Assembly (NCBI RefSeq): GCF_000717715.1
Contig: NZ_JOAI01000021.1
Span: forward strand, 56,584 to 120,583
DNA from: Streptomyces sp. NRRL B-24484
GTDB taxonomy: Bacteria; Actinomycetota; Actinomycetes; Streptomycetales; Streptomycetaceae
Length of the DNA stretch: 64,000 bases
Reading direction: 5' to 3'
A model generated the notes under the pieces. That model ran no database searches. It worked only from the letters and a program-made list of their open reading frames with translations, and was not told the DNA's origin. Position 1 is the first letter of the stretch; every line of letters begins with the position of its first letter. The translations under genes and the position numbers were made by a program. Shown here piece by piece: positions 7,743 through 19,458 of the stretch.

Positions 7743-9200
7743 GTGACTGCCAAGAAGACCGCTGCCGTGATCGTGCTCGCCGCCGGCGGTGGCACCCGGA
7801 TGAAGTCCAACAGGCTGCCGAAGGTGCTCCACGAGATCTGCGGCCGGTCGCTCGTCGGCCACGCCGTCGCCGCCGCCCAGGAGCTGGAGCCGGAGCACCT
7901 CGTGGTCGTCGTCGGCCACCTGCGCGAGCTCGTCACCGCCCACCTGGAGCAGCACTACGCGGGCGTGCGCACCGCCGTCCAGGAGCAGCAGAACGGCACC
8001 GGCCACGCCGTCCGCACCGCCCTCGACGCGCTCACTGCGGACGGCACCGTGCTCGACGGCACCGTGCTCGTCACCACCGGCGACGCCCCGCTGCTCACCG
8101 GCGCCACCCTGCGGGCCCTCGCCGAGGCGCACGCCGAGCAGGGCAACGGCGTGACCGTGCTGACCGCCGTCGTGCCGGACGCCGACGGCTACGGCCGGAT
8201 CCTGCGCGACGACCAGGGCGCGGTCGCCGCGATCGTCGAGCACAAGGACGCCAGCGAGGCCCAGCGGGCCGTCTCCGAGATCAACTCCGGTGTGTTCGCC
8301 TTCGACGCCAAGCTGCTCGCCGAGGCGCTCGGCCGGCTCACCACCGACAACGTCCAAGGCGAGGAGTACCTCACCGACACCCTGGAGATCCTGCGCACCG
8401 GCGGCCACCGGGTCGGCGCCGTGGTCGCCGACGACTTCCGCGACATCCTCGGCATCAACGACCGGGTGCAGCTCGCCGAGGCCCGCCGGATGCTCAACGA
8501 CCGGCTGCTGGAGCAGGCCATGCGCGCCGGCGTCACCGTCGTCGACCCGGCCACCACCTGGTTCGACGTGCAGGTGAGCTACGAGCCGGACGCGGTCGTG
8601 CTGCCCGGCACCCAGCTGCAGGGCGCCACCCACCTCGGCGAGGGCTGCACCGTCGGCCCGAACTCCACCGTGACCGACAGCGCGATCGGCGCCGGCGCCA
8701 CTGTGAGCAACGCCACGGTGATCCAGGCCGAGGTCGGCGAGTCCGCCTCGGTGGGCCCGTACGCCTACCTCCGCCCGGGCGCCAAGCTCGCCCGCAAGGC
8801 CAAGGCCGGCACCTACGTCGAGATCAAGAACTCCGAGCTCGGCGAGGGCGCCAAGGTGCCGCACCTCTCGTACATCGGCGACGCGACGATCGGCGAGGGC
8901 AGCAACGTCGGCGCGGCCTCCGTCACCGTCAACTACGACGGCGTCAACAAGCACCGCACCGTGATCGGGGCGCACTGCCGCACCGGCTCGGACAACATGT
9001 TCATCGCCCCGGTGACCGTCGGCGACGGCGCCTACACGGCGGCCGGCTCGGTGATCTACCAGGACGTCCCGGCCGGTTCGCTGGGCGTCGCCCGGGCGCA
9101 GCAGCGGAACATCGCCGGCTGGGTCGCCCGCAAGCGCCCCGGCACGGCCGCCGCCGAGGCCGCCGCCAAGGCCGAGGCGTCCGGGACACCCGAGGCCTGA
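7743..9200 (+). CDS. glmU: Bifunctional UDP-GlcNAc pyrophosphorylase / glucosamine-1-phosphate acetyltransferase
   Basis: GlmU makes UDP-N-acetylglucosamine by acetylating glucosamine 1-phosphate and then uridylating it. The 485-residue protein starts with the nucleotidyltransferase signature LAAGGGTRMKSNRLPK (residues 12-27), and shows GDAPLL and NSGVFAFD in the same domain. The C-terminal left-handed beta-helix shows hexapeptide repeats and the acetyltransferase residues in RPGAKLARKAKAGTYVEIKN and NYDGVNKHRT. The tail is Ala/Glu-rich, as in other actinobacteria. GTG 7743 follows AGGAG (7730-7734). It supplies the UDP-GlcNAc that the sugar enzymes elsewhere in this window would consume. Confidence 0.97.
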   Translation: MTAKKTAAVIVLAAGGGTRMKSNRLPKVLHEICGRSLVGHAVAAAQELEPEHLVVVVGHLRELVTAHLEQHYAGVRTAVQEQQNGTGHAVRTALDALTADGTVLDGTVLVTTGDAPLLTGATLRALAEAHAEQGNGVTVLTAVVPDADGYGRILRDDQGAVAAIVEHKDASEAQRAVSEINSGVFAFDAKLLAEALGRLTTDNVQGEEYLTDTLEILRTGGHRVGAVVADDFRDILGINDRVQLAEARRMLNDRLLEQAMRAGVTVVDPATTWFDVQVSYEPDAVVLPGTQLQGATHLGEGCTVGPNSTVTDSAIGAGATVSNATVIQAEVGESASVGPYAYLRPGAKLARKAKAGTYVEIKNSELGEGAKVPHLSYIGDATIGEGSNVGAASVTVNYDGVNKHRTVIGAHCRTGSDNMFIAPVTVGDGAYTAAGSVIYQDVPAGSLGVARAQQRNIAGWVARKRPGTAAAEAAAKAEASGTPEA

Positions 9201-9405
9201 GCGGCTGCGGGGGATCTTGGGAAGCGGTCCCGGGGCGGACGGTTCCCTGCGCACCGCGTAACCTGGAGTACATACGTGCGCCACTGGGCTGACCGTACTC
9301 GTCCCGGCGTACCCCAAATCCCCTGCCGACCGACGTCCCCGAGCGCTGCTGCCCGGGTGCGCCATGGCGGGTCCATGTGCGGCAGCAACGCGAGGAGACG
9401 GTGCA

Positions 9406-10383
9406 GTGAGCGGGATCACGACGTCGGGTGAGAAGAAGCTCAAGCTCTTCTCCGGCCGTGCCCACCCCGAGCTGGCGGAGGAGGTGGCCCGGGCGCTCGA
9501 CACCGAACTGGTTCCCACCAAGGCCCTGGACTTCGCGAACGGTGAGATCTACGTCCGCTTCCTGGAGTCGGCCCGCGGCGCGGACTGCTTCGTGATCCAG
9601 AGCCACACGGCTCCGATCAACCAGTGGATCATGGAACAGCTGATCATGATCGACGCGCTGAAGCGGGCCTCGGCGCACAGCATCACGGCGATCCTGCCGT
9701 TCTACGGCTACGCCCGGCAGGACAAGAAGCACCTCGGCCGCGAGCCCATCTCGGCCCGCCTGGTCGCCGACCTGCTCCGCCAGGCCGGCGCCGACCGCCT
9801 GATGGCCGTGGACCTGCACACCGCGCAGATCCAGGGCTTCTTCGACGGCCCGGTGGACCACCTGTTCGCGCTGCCGATGCTGGCCGACTACGTGGGCGAG
9901 CGGGTCGACCGCTCCAAGCTCACCATCGTCTCGCCGGACGCCGGCCGGGTGAAGGTCGCCGACCAGTGGTGCGACCGCCTGGGCGCGCCGCTCGCGATCA
10001 TCCACAAGCGCCGCGACATGACGCAGGCCAACACGATCCTGTCCGCCGAGGTCGTCGGGGACGTCGAGGGCCGGGTGTGCGTCCTGGTCGACGACATGAT
10101 CGACACCGCCGGCACCATCTGCGCCGCCGCCGACGCGCTCTTCGACAACGGTGCCGCCGACGTGATCGTCGCGGCCACCCACGGCGTGCTCTCGGGCCCG
10201 GCCGCGGACCGCCTGAAGAACTCCCGCGTCAGCGAGTTCGTCTTCACCAACACCCTGCCCACCCCGCAGCAGCTGCAGCTGGACAAGGTGACCACCCTCT
10301 CGATCGCCCCCTCGATCGCCGCCGCGATCAAGGAGGTCTTCGAGGACGGCTCGGTGACCAGCCTCTTCGAGGGCGTGCACTGA
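9406..10383 (+). CDS. prs: Ribose-phosphate pyrophosphokinase (PRPP synthetase)
   Basis: Makes PRPP from ribose 5-phosphate and ATP for nucleotide, His and Trp synthesis. The 325-residue protein has the class I signatures LFSGRAHPELAEEVA, DFANGEIYVRF, FYGYARQDKK, and the PRPP-binding loop VLVDDMIDTAGT. GTG 9406 was chosen because AGGAG (9393-9397) sits eight bases upstream; the longer frame beginning at 9364 adds non-homologous residues. It follows glmU by about 200 bp, the usual glmU-prs pairing. A hairpin follows its stop. Confidence 0.97.
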   Translation: MSGITTSGEKKLKLFSGRAHPELAEEVARALDTELVPTKALDFANGEIYVRFLESARGADCFVIQSHTAPINQWIMEQLIMIDALKRASAHSITAILPFYGYARQDKKHLGREPISARLVADLLRQAGADRLMAVDLHTAQIQGFFDGPVDHLFALPMLADYVGERVDRSKLTIVSPDAGRVKVADQWCDRLGAPLAIIHKRRDMTQANTILSAEVVGDVEGRVCVLVDDMIDTAGTICAAADALFDNGAADVIVAATHGVLSGPAADRLKNSRVSEFVFTNTLPTPQQLQLDKVTTLSIAPSIAAAIKEVFEDGSVTSLFEGVH

Positions 10384-10401
10384 CCGTCCGCCCCGGACGT
10401 C

Positions 10402-10432
10402 CGGCCCCCGCACGCCACGCGTGCGGGGGCCG
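10402..10432. terminator. Hairpin terminator after prs
   Basis: A perfect 14-bp stem (10402-10415 with 10419-10432) and 3-nt loop start 19 bases after the prs stop. It ends just before the proposed rplY promoter. Confidence 0.8.
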
Positions 10433-10434
10433 AT

Positions 10435-10463
10435 TTCACGTTGACGCCACCACCGGTTAGACT
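10435..10463 (+). promoter_or_regulatory. Putative rplY promoter
   Basis: TTCACG (10435-10440), a 17-base spacer and TAGACT (10458-10463) form a plausible vegetative promoter. It would start transcription near 10470 and leave a leader of about 170 nt before rplY. Confidence 0.5.
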
Positions 10464-10491
10464 CGTGGAACTGCTCGGCGAGGGATGCCGT

Positions 10492-10594
10492 GTGCCCGTA
10501 CGGGTACCGCAACCGTGATCGACGCGCTGCTTCCAGTAGTCGTCCGCCGCCGAGCGACCCCCAAGGAACTTGAGGGTGTGGCCCGGCGGTTTTT
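10492..10594 (+). promoter_or_regulatory. Structured rplY leader with a terminator-like element
   Basis: Three elements fold in the leader. A 6-bp hairpin with a GUAC loop lies at 10492-10507. An inner hairpin pairs CCCCCAAG (10558-10565) with CTTGAGGG (10569-10576). It is enclosed by an outer CCGCCG/CGGCGG stem (10547-10552 with 10584-10589), followed immediately by five T residues (10590-10594). A T-tailed hairpin inside an untranslated leader is the form of a transcription attenuator. No known leader family was recognised. Confidence 0.5.
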
Positions 10595-10639
10595 GTCGTT
10601 CCTGCACCCGCGCCAGTCTTTCTCCCGAGGAGTGCAGTC

Positions 10640-11230
10640 GTGTCCGAGATCCGCCTTGCCGCCGAGTCCCGCACCGAGTTCGGCAAGGGTGCCGCCCGTC
10701 GCGCCCGCCGCGCCGGCTTCGTCCCCGGTGTCGTCTACGGCCACGGCCACGCGCCGGTCCACCTGAACCTGCCCGGCCACGACCTGATGATGGCCCTCAA
10801 GACCCCGAACGCCCTGCTGGTCGTGCCGATCGAGGGCAAGGACGAGTACGTCCTGCCGAAGGCCGTCCAGCGCGAGGCCATCAAGCGCAGCATCGAGCAC
10901 GTCGACCTGCTCCTCGTGAAGCGCGGCGAGAAGGTCACCGTCGAGATCCCCGTGCACACCGAGGGTGAGCTGGCCCCCGGCGGCAACCTGATCGAGAACG
11001 TGCTGAACGCCCTCCCGATCGAGGCCGAGGCCACCCACCTGCCCGAGTCGGTCACCGTCTCCGTCGAGGGCCTGGAGGCCGGCGCCTCCATCACCGCCGG
11101 CGACATCGTCCTGCCGAAGGGCACGACCCTGGCCGTCGAGGCCGACGCCGTCGTGCTGCAGGTCATCGGCGCCCAGGCCCCCGAGGCCACCGAGGAGGAG
11201 GCCGCCGAGGGCGAGGCCGTCGAGGCCTGA
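10640..11230 (+). CDS. rplY: Large-subunit ribosomal protein bL25 (CTC type)
   Basis: bL25 binds 5S rRNA in the large ribosomal subunit. The 196-residue protein has the N-terminal 5S-binding domain (RTEFGKGAARRARRAGFVPGVVYG near residues 11-34) plus the C-terminal CTC/TL5-type extension and an acidic tail (EATEEEAAEGEAVEA), as usual in actinobacteria. GTG 10640 follows GAGGAG with a short gap. The leader upstream has a terminator-like hairpin, so expression may be attenuated; whether L25 itself is the effector is not known. Confidence 0.95.
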   Translation: MSEIRLAAESRTEFGKGAARRARRAGFVPGVVYGHGHAPVHLNLPGHDLMMALKTPNALLVVPIEGKDEYVLPKAVQREAIKRSIEHVDLLLVKRGEKVTVEIPVHTEGELAPGGNLIENVLNALPIEAEATHLPESVTVSVEGLEAGASITAGDIVLPKGTTLAVEADAVVLQVIGAQAPEATEEEAAEGEAVEA

Positions 11231-11250
11231 TCCCCGCCGGATCCCCGCTT

Positions 11251-11296
11251 CCGCCGCCCCGGCCGCTCCTGACCCCAGGAGCGGCCGGGGCGGCGG
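11251..11296. terminator. Bidirectional terminator between rplY and the convergent alkylation-repair gene
   Basis: A perfect 20-bp stem (11251-11270 with 11277-11296) with a 6-nt loop lies between two convergent genes. Confidence 0.88.
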
Positions 11297-11319
11297 CGTT
11301 CCCGGGCTCCGACCGCCGC

Positions 11320-12054
11320 TCAGGAGTGCCCGGGCAGCCGCCGCAGCCGCACCTCCTGCGGCACCGGCTTCAGCGCCTCCCGGAGCGTCAGCCCGGAGAC
11401 CCGCGGCAGCCGCCCCGCCAGCCAGTCGCAGACCTCCTCCGGGTGGTGCTTCGCGCCCTCGCGCAGCGACCAGCCCAGCGCCTTGCGCACGAAGAACCGC
11501 GGATCCGTCAGCAAGCCGTCCGCGAGCGCCCCGAAGCCGCCGAAGAAGGACGGGAACAGCTCCGGCGAGCGGAGCGCCGGAAGGTACCCCAGCACCCCGC
11601 CCCGGCGCACCCACAGCTCGTCCCGGCGGCTCCAGCGCAGCAGCACCTCCGCCGTCCCCGGGTGGCGCAGCAGCAGCGGACCGGCCGCCTTCGGTGCGAT
11701 CACGTCCACGTGCGCCCAGGTGCCGCACTGCTCCAGCATCCGCTCCAGCAGCGCGAGATCGGCCGGCACCAGCAGCCGTTCGCGGGCCTCCAGCAGGAAC
11801 CCGGCGCAGCTGCGCGACTCGTGGACCGGCTGCGCCCACAACTCCTCGACCAGCGCCAGCACCGCGTCCCGGTCCAGGCCCGGGTGGCGGCGGAGCAGCG
11901 CGCGCACCTCGCTGCGCATCGCCGGCACCGGCACCCCGAGGTGGTGCAGCGAACTCTTCAGGTACGCCTGCTCCTGCTCGGCGCGGCCGGGCACCACGGC
12001 GCCCCGCAGTCCGGCGGTCAGCTCGGCGGCCAGGGCGGCGGTCGGTGCGGTCAC
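11320..12054 (-). CDS. DNA alkylation repair (AlkD-like HEAT-repeat) protein
   Basis: Protein of 244 residues made of alpha-helical repeats of the DNA-glycosylase AlkD family, which excises alkylated bases. Family-like pieces are [18 protein letters not shown] near the N terminus, [19 protein letters not shown] in the middle and [25 protein letters not shown] near the C terminus. The last includes the RKALGW motif expected of active members. GTG 12054 follows GGAGG. The gene is divergent from pth and convergent with rplY. Family placement is good; substrate range is not predictable. Confidence 0.85.
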   Translation of the reverse strand: MTAPTAALAAELTAGLRGAVVPGRAEQEQAYLKSSLHHLGVPVPAMRSEVRALLRRHPGLDRDAVLALVEELWAQPVHESRSCAGFLLEARERLLVPADLALLERMLEQCGTWAHVDVIAPKAAGPLLLRHPGTAEVLLRWSRRDELWVRRGGVLGYLPALRSPELFPSFFGGFGALADGLLTDPRFFVRKALGWSLREGAKHHPEEVCDWLAGRLPRVSGLTLREALKPVPQEVRLRRLPGHS

Positions 12055-12202
12055 GGGCGGTCCTCCGGTCCGGCGGCGGTCGTCGTCACGACGGTACGCC
12101 GCCGCGGGCCGGCGCCGACGGCCGCGGCCGCCCCTGCCCCGGCCGGGCGCGGCGGCGCTGCGGATAATGGACCCGCAGGAACGAGGCGAGCGGAGATCGG
12201 TG

Positions 12203-12790
12203 ATGAGCGCGGTGGCGGACGAGTACACGGGACCCTGGCTGGTCGTGGGCCTGGGGAACCCCGGCGAGGGCTACGCCCGCAACCGGCACAACATCGGCTT
12301 CATGGTGGTGGACCTGCTCGCGGAGCGGATCGGCGCGAAGTTCAAGACGCACAAGAGCCGCGCCCAGGTCGCCGAGGGCCGGCTCGCCGGCCGGCGCGTG
12401 GTGCTGGCCAAGCCGATGACCTTCATGAACCTCTCCGGCGGCCCCACCACGGCGCTGCGCGACTTCTACAAGGTCCCCAACACGGCGATCGTCGCCGTCC
12501 ACGACGAACTGGACATCGACTACGCGGCGCTGCGGCTGAAGTGCGGCGGCGGCGACAACGGCCACAACGGGCTGAAGTCCATCACCAAGTCGCTCGGCGC
12601 CGACTACCACCGGGTGCGCTGCGGCATCGGCCGCCCGCCGGGCCGGATGGAGGTCGCGGACTTCGTGCTGAAGGACTTCTCCTCCACCGAGCGCAAGGAG
12701 CTCGACTGGTTCGTGGACCGGTCCGCGGACGCCGTGGAGGCGCTGCTCTCCGAGGGGCTGGAGCGGGCCCAGAGCACCTACAACTCCTGA
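12203..12790 (+). CDS. pth: Peptidyl-tRNA hydrolase
   Basis: Releases tRNA from prematurely dropped peptidyl-tRNA. The 195-residue protein carries the family signatures [21 protein letters not shown] with the catalytic His in [22 protein letters not shown] and the Asn/Gly-rich [11 protein letters not shown]. The ATG at 12203 was preferred; an in-frame GTG sits one codon upstream. GGAG at 12192-12195 provides the ribosome site. It stands alone, with an intergenic region of 187 bp after it. Confidence 0.96.
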   Translation: MSAVADEYTGPWLVVGLGNPGEGYARNRHNIGFMVVDLLAERIGAKFKTHKSRAQVAEGRLAGRRVVLAKPMTFMNLSGGPTTALRDFYKVPNTAIVAVHDELDIDYAALRLKCGGGDNGHNGLKSITKSLGADYHRVRCGIGRPPGRMEVADFVLKDFSSTERKELDWFVDRSADAVEALLSEGLERAQSTYNS

Positions 12791-12977
12791 GCCGGGCCCA
12801 CCGGACGGCACCCCGCGGAGGGCTCCCGGGAGCGGGTCGTGAGGATTCGGTGCCGTACACAACGGTCCTGCAACGCTTGGCCGCTGGGACCTGAATCACG
12901 GTCAGTTCGATGCGTTCCATCGGATACGGTCTGTCCCGTACGAAGGGGTTGAGGGGTTCGATCTGGGGGTATGGAAC

Positions 12978-13247
12978 GTGATTCGCTCCTACCGGGCGGC
13001 ACGGATGGTAGGCGGCGCGGCAATCTGCCTGGCTGCCACCGGGATCGCCGCCCCGGCCGCGGCGGCCGCCGGCGCGACGGCGGGCCCGGAGCCGTCCCCC
13101 GAGCCCGCCGCGGCCCAGATGGTGCCGCCGGTCAGCGGCTCGGTCGGCGGCTCGGCCGGTCTCTACGCGGTGGCCGGCGGAATGGTCGTGGTCGCGGGCG
13201 GAGCCGCTACCTGGCTGCGCCGCCGCCGGGCCGACCGCGAGGCCTGA
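12978..13247 (+). CDS. Small exported protein with C-terminal membrane anchor
   Basis: An 89-residue protein with an N-terminal signal sequence (basic start, then AAICLAATGIAAPAAAAAG), a short Pro/Glu-rich extracellular stretch, one C-terminal helix (GLYAVAGGMVVVAGGAATWL) and a positive tail RRRRADREA. The layout resembles a cell-surface protein held by a C-terminal helix, but no LPxTG or LAxTG sortase motif is present. GTG 12978 follows GGGGG at 12965-12969. A terminator follows its stop directly, so it is transcribed alone. Function unknown. Confidence 0.72.
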   Translation: MIRSYRAARMVGGAAICLAATGIAAPAAAAAGATAGPEPSPEPAAAQMVPPVSGSVGGSAGLYAVAGGMVVVAGGAATWLRRRRADREA

Positions 13248-13262
13248 CCGCCGCCGATCACA

Positions 13263-13287
13263 GGGCCGACCCCGCCGGGGTCGGCCC
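13263..13287. terminator. Hairpin terminator
   Basis: A perfect 11-bp stem (13263-13273 with 13277-13287) with a 3-nt loop lies 15 bases after the small exported-protein stop. Confidence 0.8.
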
Positions 13288-13816
13288 GCGGCGTTCCCGG
13301 GCCGGCGGCCACCGCCCCGCCGCCCGCACCGGAGGACACCGAGCCGCCCGACCTGACCTGCCCGGCCCGGCTGCGGAGCGGGGCGCCCGGCACCGCCCCG
13401 ATCGGGGACAGCGGGCCGGACGAAACGGCCGAGCGGGCCTGGAGGTTCGCCCTGCGGGAGGACCGCTTCCACATCTCCGGGGTCTGCGTGGACCGCGGCG
13501 TCGGGCAGGTGCTGGTCTTCCGGGTGCCCGGCAGCGGCCTGGACGCCGGACTCTCGGCGGCGCTGCGGGCACCCTGCGCTTCCGCGACGCGTCCTACTCG
13601 CAGTTCGACCTGAACCGGGTGCTCACCGCGGTGGTGCGGGACACCGAGTACTGGCGGGACCGCGGGGTGGAGATCACCACCGGCGGCAAGCGGGTGGACG
13701 GCAGCGGGATCGTGCTCGTCACGCCGCAGGCGGACACCGCCCGGGCCGATCTCCTGGCGCGCTACCGGCCGTACGTCGTGCAGGTGGTGGACCAGCCGTC
13801 GGCGGCGACGGCGTGA
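13288..13816 (+). pseudogene. Frameshifted remnant of an unknown gene
   Basis: Two well-composed protein segments lie in different frames. The first, open from just after the terminator to the TGA at 13611-13613, contains RFHISGVCVDRGVGQVLVF. The second continues in the -1 frame from about 13566 to the stop at 13816 and contains ASYSQFDLNRVLTAVVRD and VEITTGGKRVDGSGIVLVT. Joined at about 13560-13570 they give one coherent protein of roughly 150 residues. No ATG, GTG or TTG start is evident in the first frame, although GGAGGA occurs at 13331. The gene looks broken, or the assembly lost a base. Function unknown. Confidence 0.6.
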
Positions 13817-13820
13817 CGCG

Positions 13821-13859
13821 CCGAGGGGCGGCCCCGCGGTGTGCGGGACCGCCCCTCGG
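13821..13859. terminator. Terminator facing ppc
   Basis: A 17-bp stem with one mismatch (13821-13837 with 13843-13859) and 5-nt loop lies between convergent units. Confidence 0.8.
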
Positions 13860-13876
13860 GCCGGACGGGTGCCGGA

Positions 13877-16684
<2,808 letters not shown>

Positions 16685-16896
16685 GGCTGTCTCCCTGTGG
16701 TGGTGGGGGGTTCGGCAACGGCTCTCATCACCTTTGTAACGGTGACGCGTGCGGACCGCGCTGTCCGACCCGAACAGCATAGGTGGCACCGGGTGCCGCG
16801 TCCGAGATTGGCCGGATGGCGGACAGGGTGCCGCTCGCGCCGGGTCCCGCAGAACTCGCTGGGGAGGGCCCGAGGGGCGGCCTTACGCTGTCCCCC

Positions 16897-18174
16897 ATGA
16901 GCAAGTCGCCGGAGGGGGGCGGGCCGGTCCACACCCTGGGGTGGTGGCCCCGGCGCCGCAGCGCACTGCTGGACGTGGGGCTGGCCGGACTGGCCGGACT
17001 GGAGTGCGCCGCGGGGGCGTACGGCATGGTGGGGGACCGGCTGCACCTCGGTGCGCCGGCCGCGGTCGTGTCGGCGGTGCTGGGGGCACTGGCCGGGGCG
17101 ACCCTGGTGGTGCGGCGGCGCTGGCCGGCCGTACCCGTCCTGGTCGGGCTGGTCTTCGTCCCCGGCCTGTTCGGCATGGTGCTGCTGGTCGTCTCGCTCT
17201 ACACACTGGCCGCCACCTGGGAGTGGCCCTCGCGCCGCCGCCGGGTCGTCGCGCTCTCCGCGATCGCCCTCGCCGAGACCTTCGGCATGGCCCTCGTCTA
17301 CATGCTCGCCCCCACCCAGGTGCCCGCCGAGGAGACCCCGCCGACCTGGGTGTTCGTCCTGCTGGCCGCCCTGGTGTCGGTCGGCCTGACGGTGCCGCCG
17401 GTCGTCACCGGCCTCTACGTCGGCGCCCGCCGCCGGCTCGTCGAGTCGCTCACCGACCGCGCGCTCGGCCTGGAGGCCGAACTCGACCTGCTCGCCGAAC
17501 AGGCCAGCGAACGGGCCCGGCGCGCCCGGCTGGAGGAGCGCACCCGGATCGCCCGCGAGATGCACGACGTGGTCGCGCACCGGGTCAGCCTCATGGTGGT
17601 GCACGCCGGCGCCCTGGAGCGGATCATCACCAAGGACCCGGAGAAGGCGCAGGCCAGCGCGAAGCTCATGGGCGAGGTCGGCCGGCAGGCGCTGGACGAA
17701 CTGCGGGAGATCCTCGGCGTGCTGCGGATGGCCGAGCCGGCCGCGGCCGCCGCCGAGAGCACGGGCGGCCTCACCGAGGTCCCCGGGCTCGTCGAGCAGT
17801 CCCGGGCGGCCGGGATGGCGGTCTCGCTCACCGTCAGCGGCGAACGCCGCCCGTACCGCGGGGACGCCGAGCAGACCGCCTACCGGGTCGTCCAGGAGGG
17901 CCTCACCAACGCCCACAAGCACGCCGGCGGGGCCCGGGTGTCCGTGCTGCTGGCCTTCGTGCCGAACGGGGTGCGGGTGGCCGTGGTCAACGACTGCCCC
18001 GGCGGCGCCGAGCCCGTCCGCCTCCCGAGCGGCGGGAACGGGCTGGTCGGCATGCGCGAGCGGGTCGTCTCCCTCGGCGGCAGCTTCGACGCCGGCCCGG
18101 AGCCGGACGGGGGATTCCGCGTCGAGGCGGTGCTGCCCTCCCGGCTGGCGGTGCCCTCGGAGCGGCTGGCCTAG
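16897..18174 (+). CDS. Orphan sensor histidine kinase (HisKA_3/DesK-like)
   Basis: A 425-residue membrane kinase. Residues about 25-175 form five to six hydrophobic helices with little extracytoplasmic sequence. A short coiled coil then leads to the dimerisation/phosphoacceptor box RTRIAREMHDVVAHRVSLMV with His223. The C-terminal ATPase domain shows YRVVQEGLTNAHKHAGG (N box) and GNGLVGMRERV (G box). No response regulator is adjacent. The start at 16897 has no good ribosome site but lies seven bases after a TACGCT -10 element, suggesting a leaderless mRNA. An upstream ATG at 16816 is an alternative. Confidence 0.88.
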   Translation: MSKSPEGGGPVHTLGWWPRRRSALLDVGLAGLAGLECAAGAYGMVGDRLHLGAPAAVVSAVLGALAGATLVVRRRWPAVPVLVGLVFVPGLFGMVLLVVSLYTLAATWEWPSRRRRVVALSAIALAETFGMALVYMLAPTQVPAEETPPTWVFVLLAALVSVGLTVPPVVTGLYVGARRRLVESLTDRALGLEAELDLLAEQASERARRARLEERTRIAREMHDVVAHRVSLMVVHAGALERIITKDPEKAQASAKLMGEVGRQALDELREILGVLRMAEPAAAAAESTGGLTEVPGLVEQSRAAGMAVSLTVSGERRPYRGDAEQTAYRVVQEGLTNAHKHAGGARVSVLLAFVPNGVRVAVVNDCPGGAEPVRLPSGGNGLVGMRERVVSLGGSFDAGPEPDGGFRVEAVLPSRLAVPSERLA

Positions 18175-18182
18175 ACGTCGGC

Positions 18183-19286
18183 TCAGGGGGCACTCAGCAG
18201 ACGATCGGCGGATTTCGGGCCGACCAGCGGGGCGAAGAGGCGGACGACCGGCGGGAGGGCGAGGGCCACCGCGAGGGTCAGGGCGAACGCCCCGAACAGG
18301 GGCAGGGCCGTCCAGGCGTGGCGCAGCAGCCGTGCGTGGTAGACGCCGGAGGCCTGGACGAGCTTCAGCGGCAGCCCGTGCAGCAGGTAGACGTGCAGCG
18401 AGGCCGCGCCCAGGACCGTCCAGCGGGTCCGGCCCTCCGGCAGCAGGGCGAGGAACGCCGCGCCGGCGACCAGCGACAGCAGGCCGAGCGCGGCCCTGAC
18501 GGCGAGCCACACCGGGTACCCGACGTGCAGCTGGGCCGCGGTACCCGTGTACTCCACCCAGCCGGGGTCGAGCAGCTCCGGGGCGGCGGCCCACAGCACC
18601 GCCAGGACCGAGGCCAGGACCGCCGGGGCCCAGCGCCGGACGGCCGGCCGCCGCAGCAGCGCGAGGTGGTGCGGGCGCAGCACCAGGCCGAGCACGAACC
18701 ACGGCAGGAAGGCGAGGGTGCGGCTGAGCGCGAGTTCCTCCGGCAGCGCCCGGGCGGCTCCCGAGGCGGCGGCGACCAGCACGGCCACCGCGAGCGGGTG
18801 CCGCAGCGCCGTCCACAGCGGCACGGTCAGCCGCCAGACGAACAGCGAGAGCAGGAACCAGGTCAGCCAGCGCGGCTCCAGCAGCGAGAAGGGCGCGAAC
18901 CGGCCCTCCAGTGCCATCCCGACCAGGTTGTAGAGCACCTGGAAGACCAGGTAGGGCACGGCGACACCGGTCACCAGGCGGCGGCCGTCCACCGCCGGCC
19001 GGCCCGGCCGGGGCCGGGCGAACCAGCCGCACAGCGTCACGAACACCGGCATCGCGAAGGCCGCGACGGTGAGCACCGTGGCGGCGATCGTCCGGTCGGC
19101 GCCGACCAGCGGCATCCAGGTGTGCGCGCACACCACCAGCGCGACCGCCGCGAACTTGGCGTTGTCGAACAGCGGTTGCCGTTCCGGGCCATGAGCCGAT
19201 TCGGTGGCGGTGGCGGTGGCGGTGGCGGTGGCGGTGGCGTCGGGGGCGGGGGGTTCGGTGCGGGCCGCGGCGGCGGGGGCGCTCAT
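18183..19286 (-). CDS. Acyltransferase-3 family membrane protein
   Basis: Integral membrane protein of 367 residues with about ten helices. The first helix opens with FDNAKFAAVALVVCAHTWMPL, in which the His corresponds to the catalytic His of acyltransferase-3 (OafA/NodX-like) proteins. Such enzymes O-acylate sugars or other surface molecules at the membrane. An Arg/Pro stretch FARPRPGRPA follows helix 2 as usual. ATG 19286 follows GGAGGAAT. Residues about 20-32 are an (Ala-Thr)n tract encoded by six copies of a hexanucleotide. It is convergent with the histidine kinase gene. The acyl acceptor is unknown. Confidence 0.85.
   Translation of the reverse strand: MSAPAAAARTEPPAPDATATATATATATESAHGPERQPLFDNAKFAAVALVVCAHTWMPLVGADRTIAATVLTVAAFAMPVFVTLCGWFARPRPGRPAVDGRRLVTGVAVPYLVFQVLYNLVGMALEGRFAPFSLLEPRWLTWFLLSLFVWRLTVPLWTALRHPLAVAVLVAAASGAARALPEELALSRTLAFLPWFVLGLVLRPHHLALLRRPAVRRWAPAVLASVLAVLWAAAPELLDPGWVEYTGTAAQLHVGYPVWLAVRAALGLLSLVAGAAFLALLPEGRTRWTVLGAASLHVYLLHGLPLKLVQASGVYHARLLRHAWTALPLFGAFALTLAVALALPPVVRLFAPLVGPKSADRLLSAP
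19203..19238. repeat. Hexanucleotide repeat (GGTGGC)6 in the acyltransferase N terminus
   Basis: Six tandem copies of a 6-bp unit encode an alternating Ala-Thr tract before the first membrane helix. Copy changes would alter length without changing frame. Confidence 0.9.
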
Positions 19287-19458
19287 CGCGATTCCTCCCG
19301 GTCTTCTCCTCGGAATTGCCACACAGTGTGGACCCGGGACGGGCGGGACGGGAGGGGTTCGGGCGAAAGCGGTGCGCCCGCACACGAAGGGCGCGCGGAT
19401 GGGGTGCACCGGCCGACGGTCCGTCAGCCGGTGCGGGGGGAGCGGTGGGTGCGGACCG

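Noticed and set aside
10441..10463. TTGACG as the -35 of the rplY promoter
   Set aside because: Its distance to TAGACT is only 11 bases; TTCACG six bases upstream gives the usual 17.
12978..13816. One gene with a stop-codon readthrough joining the small surface protein and the remnant
   Set aside because: Although both first segments share a frame, a perfect terminator hairpin lies between them and the second segment then needs another frameshift.
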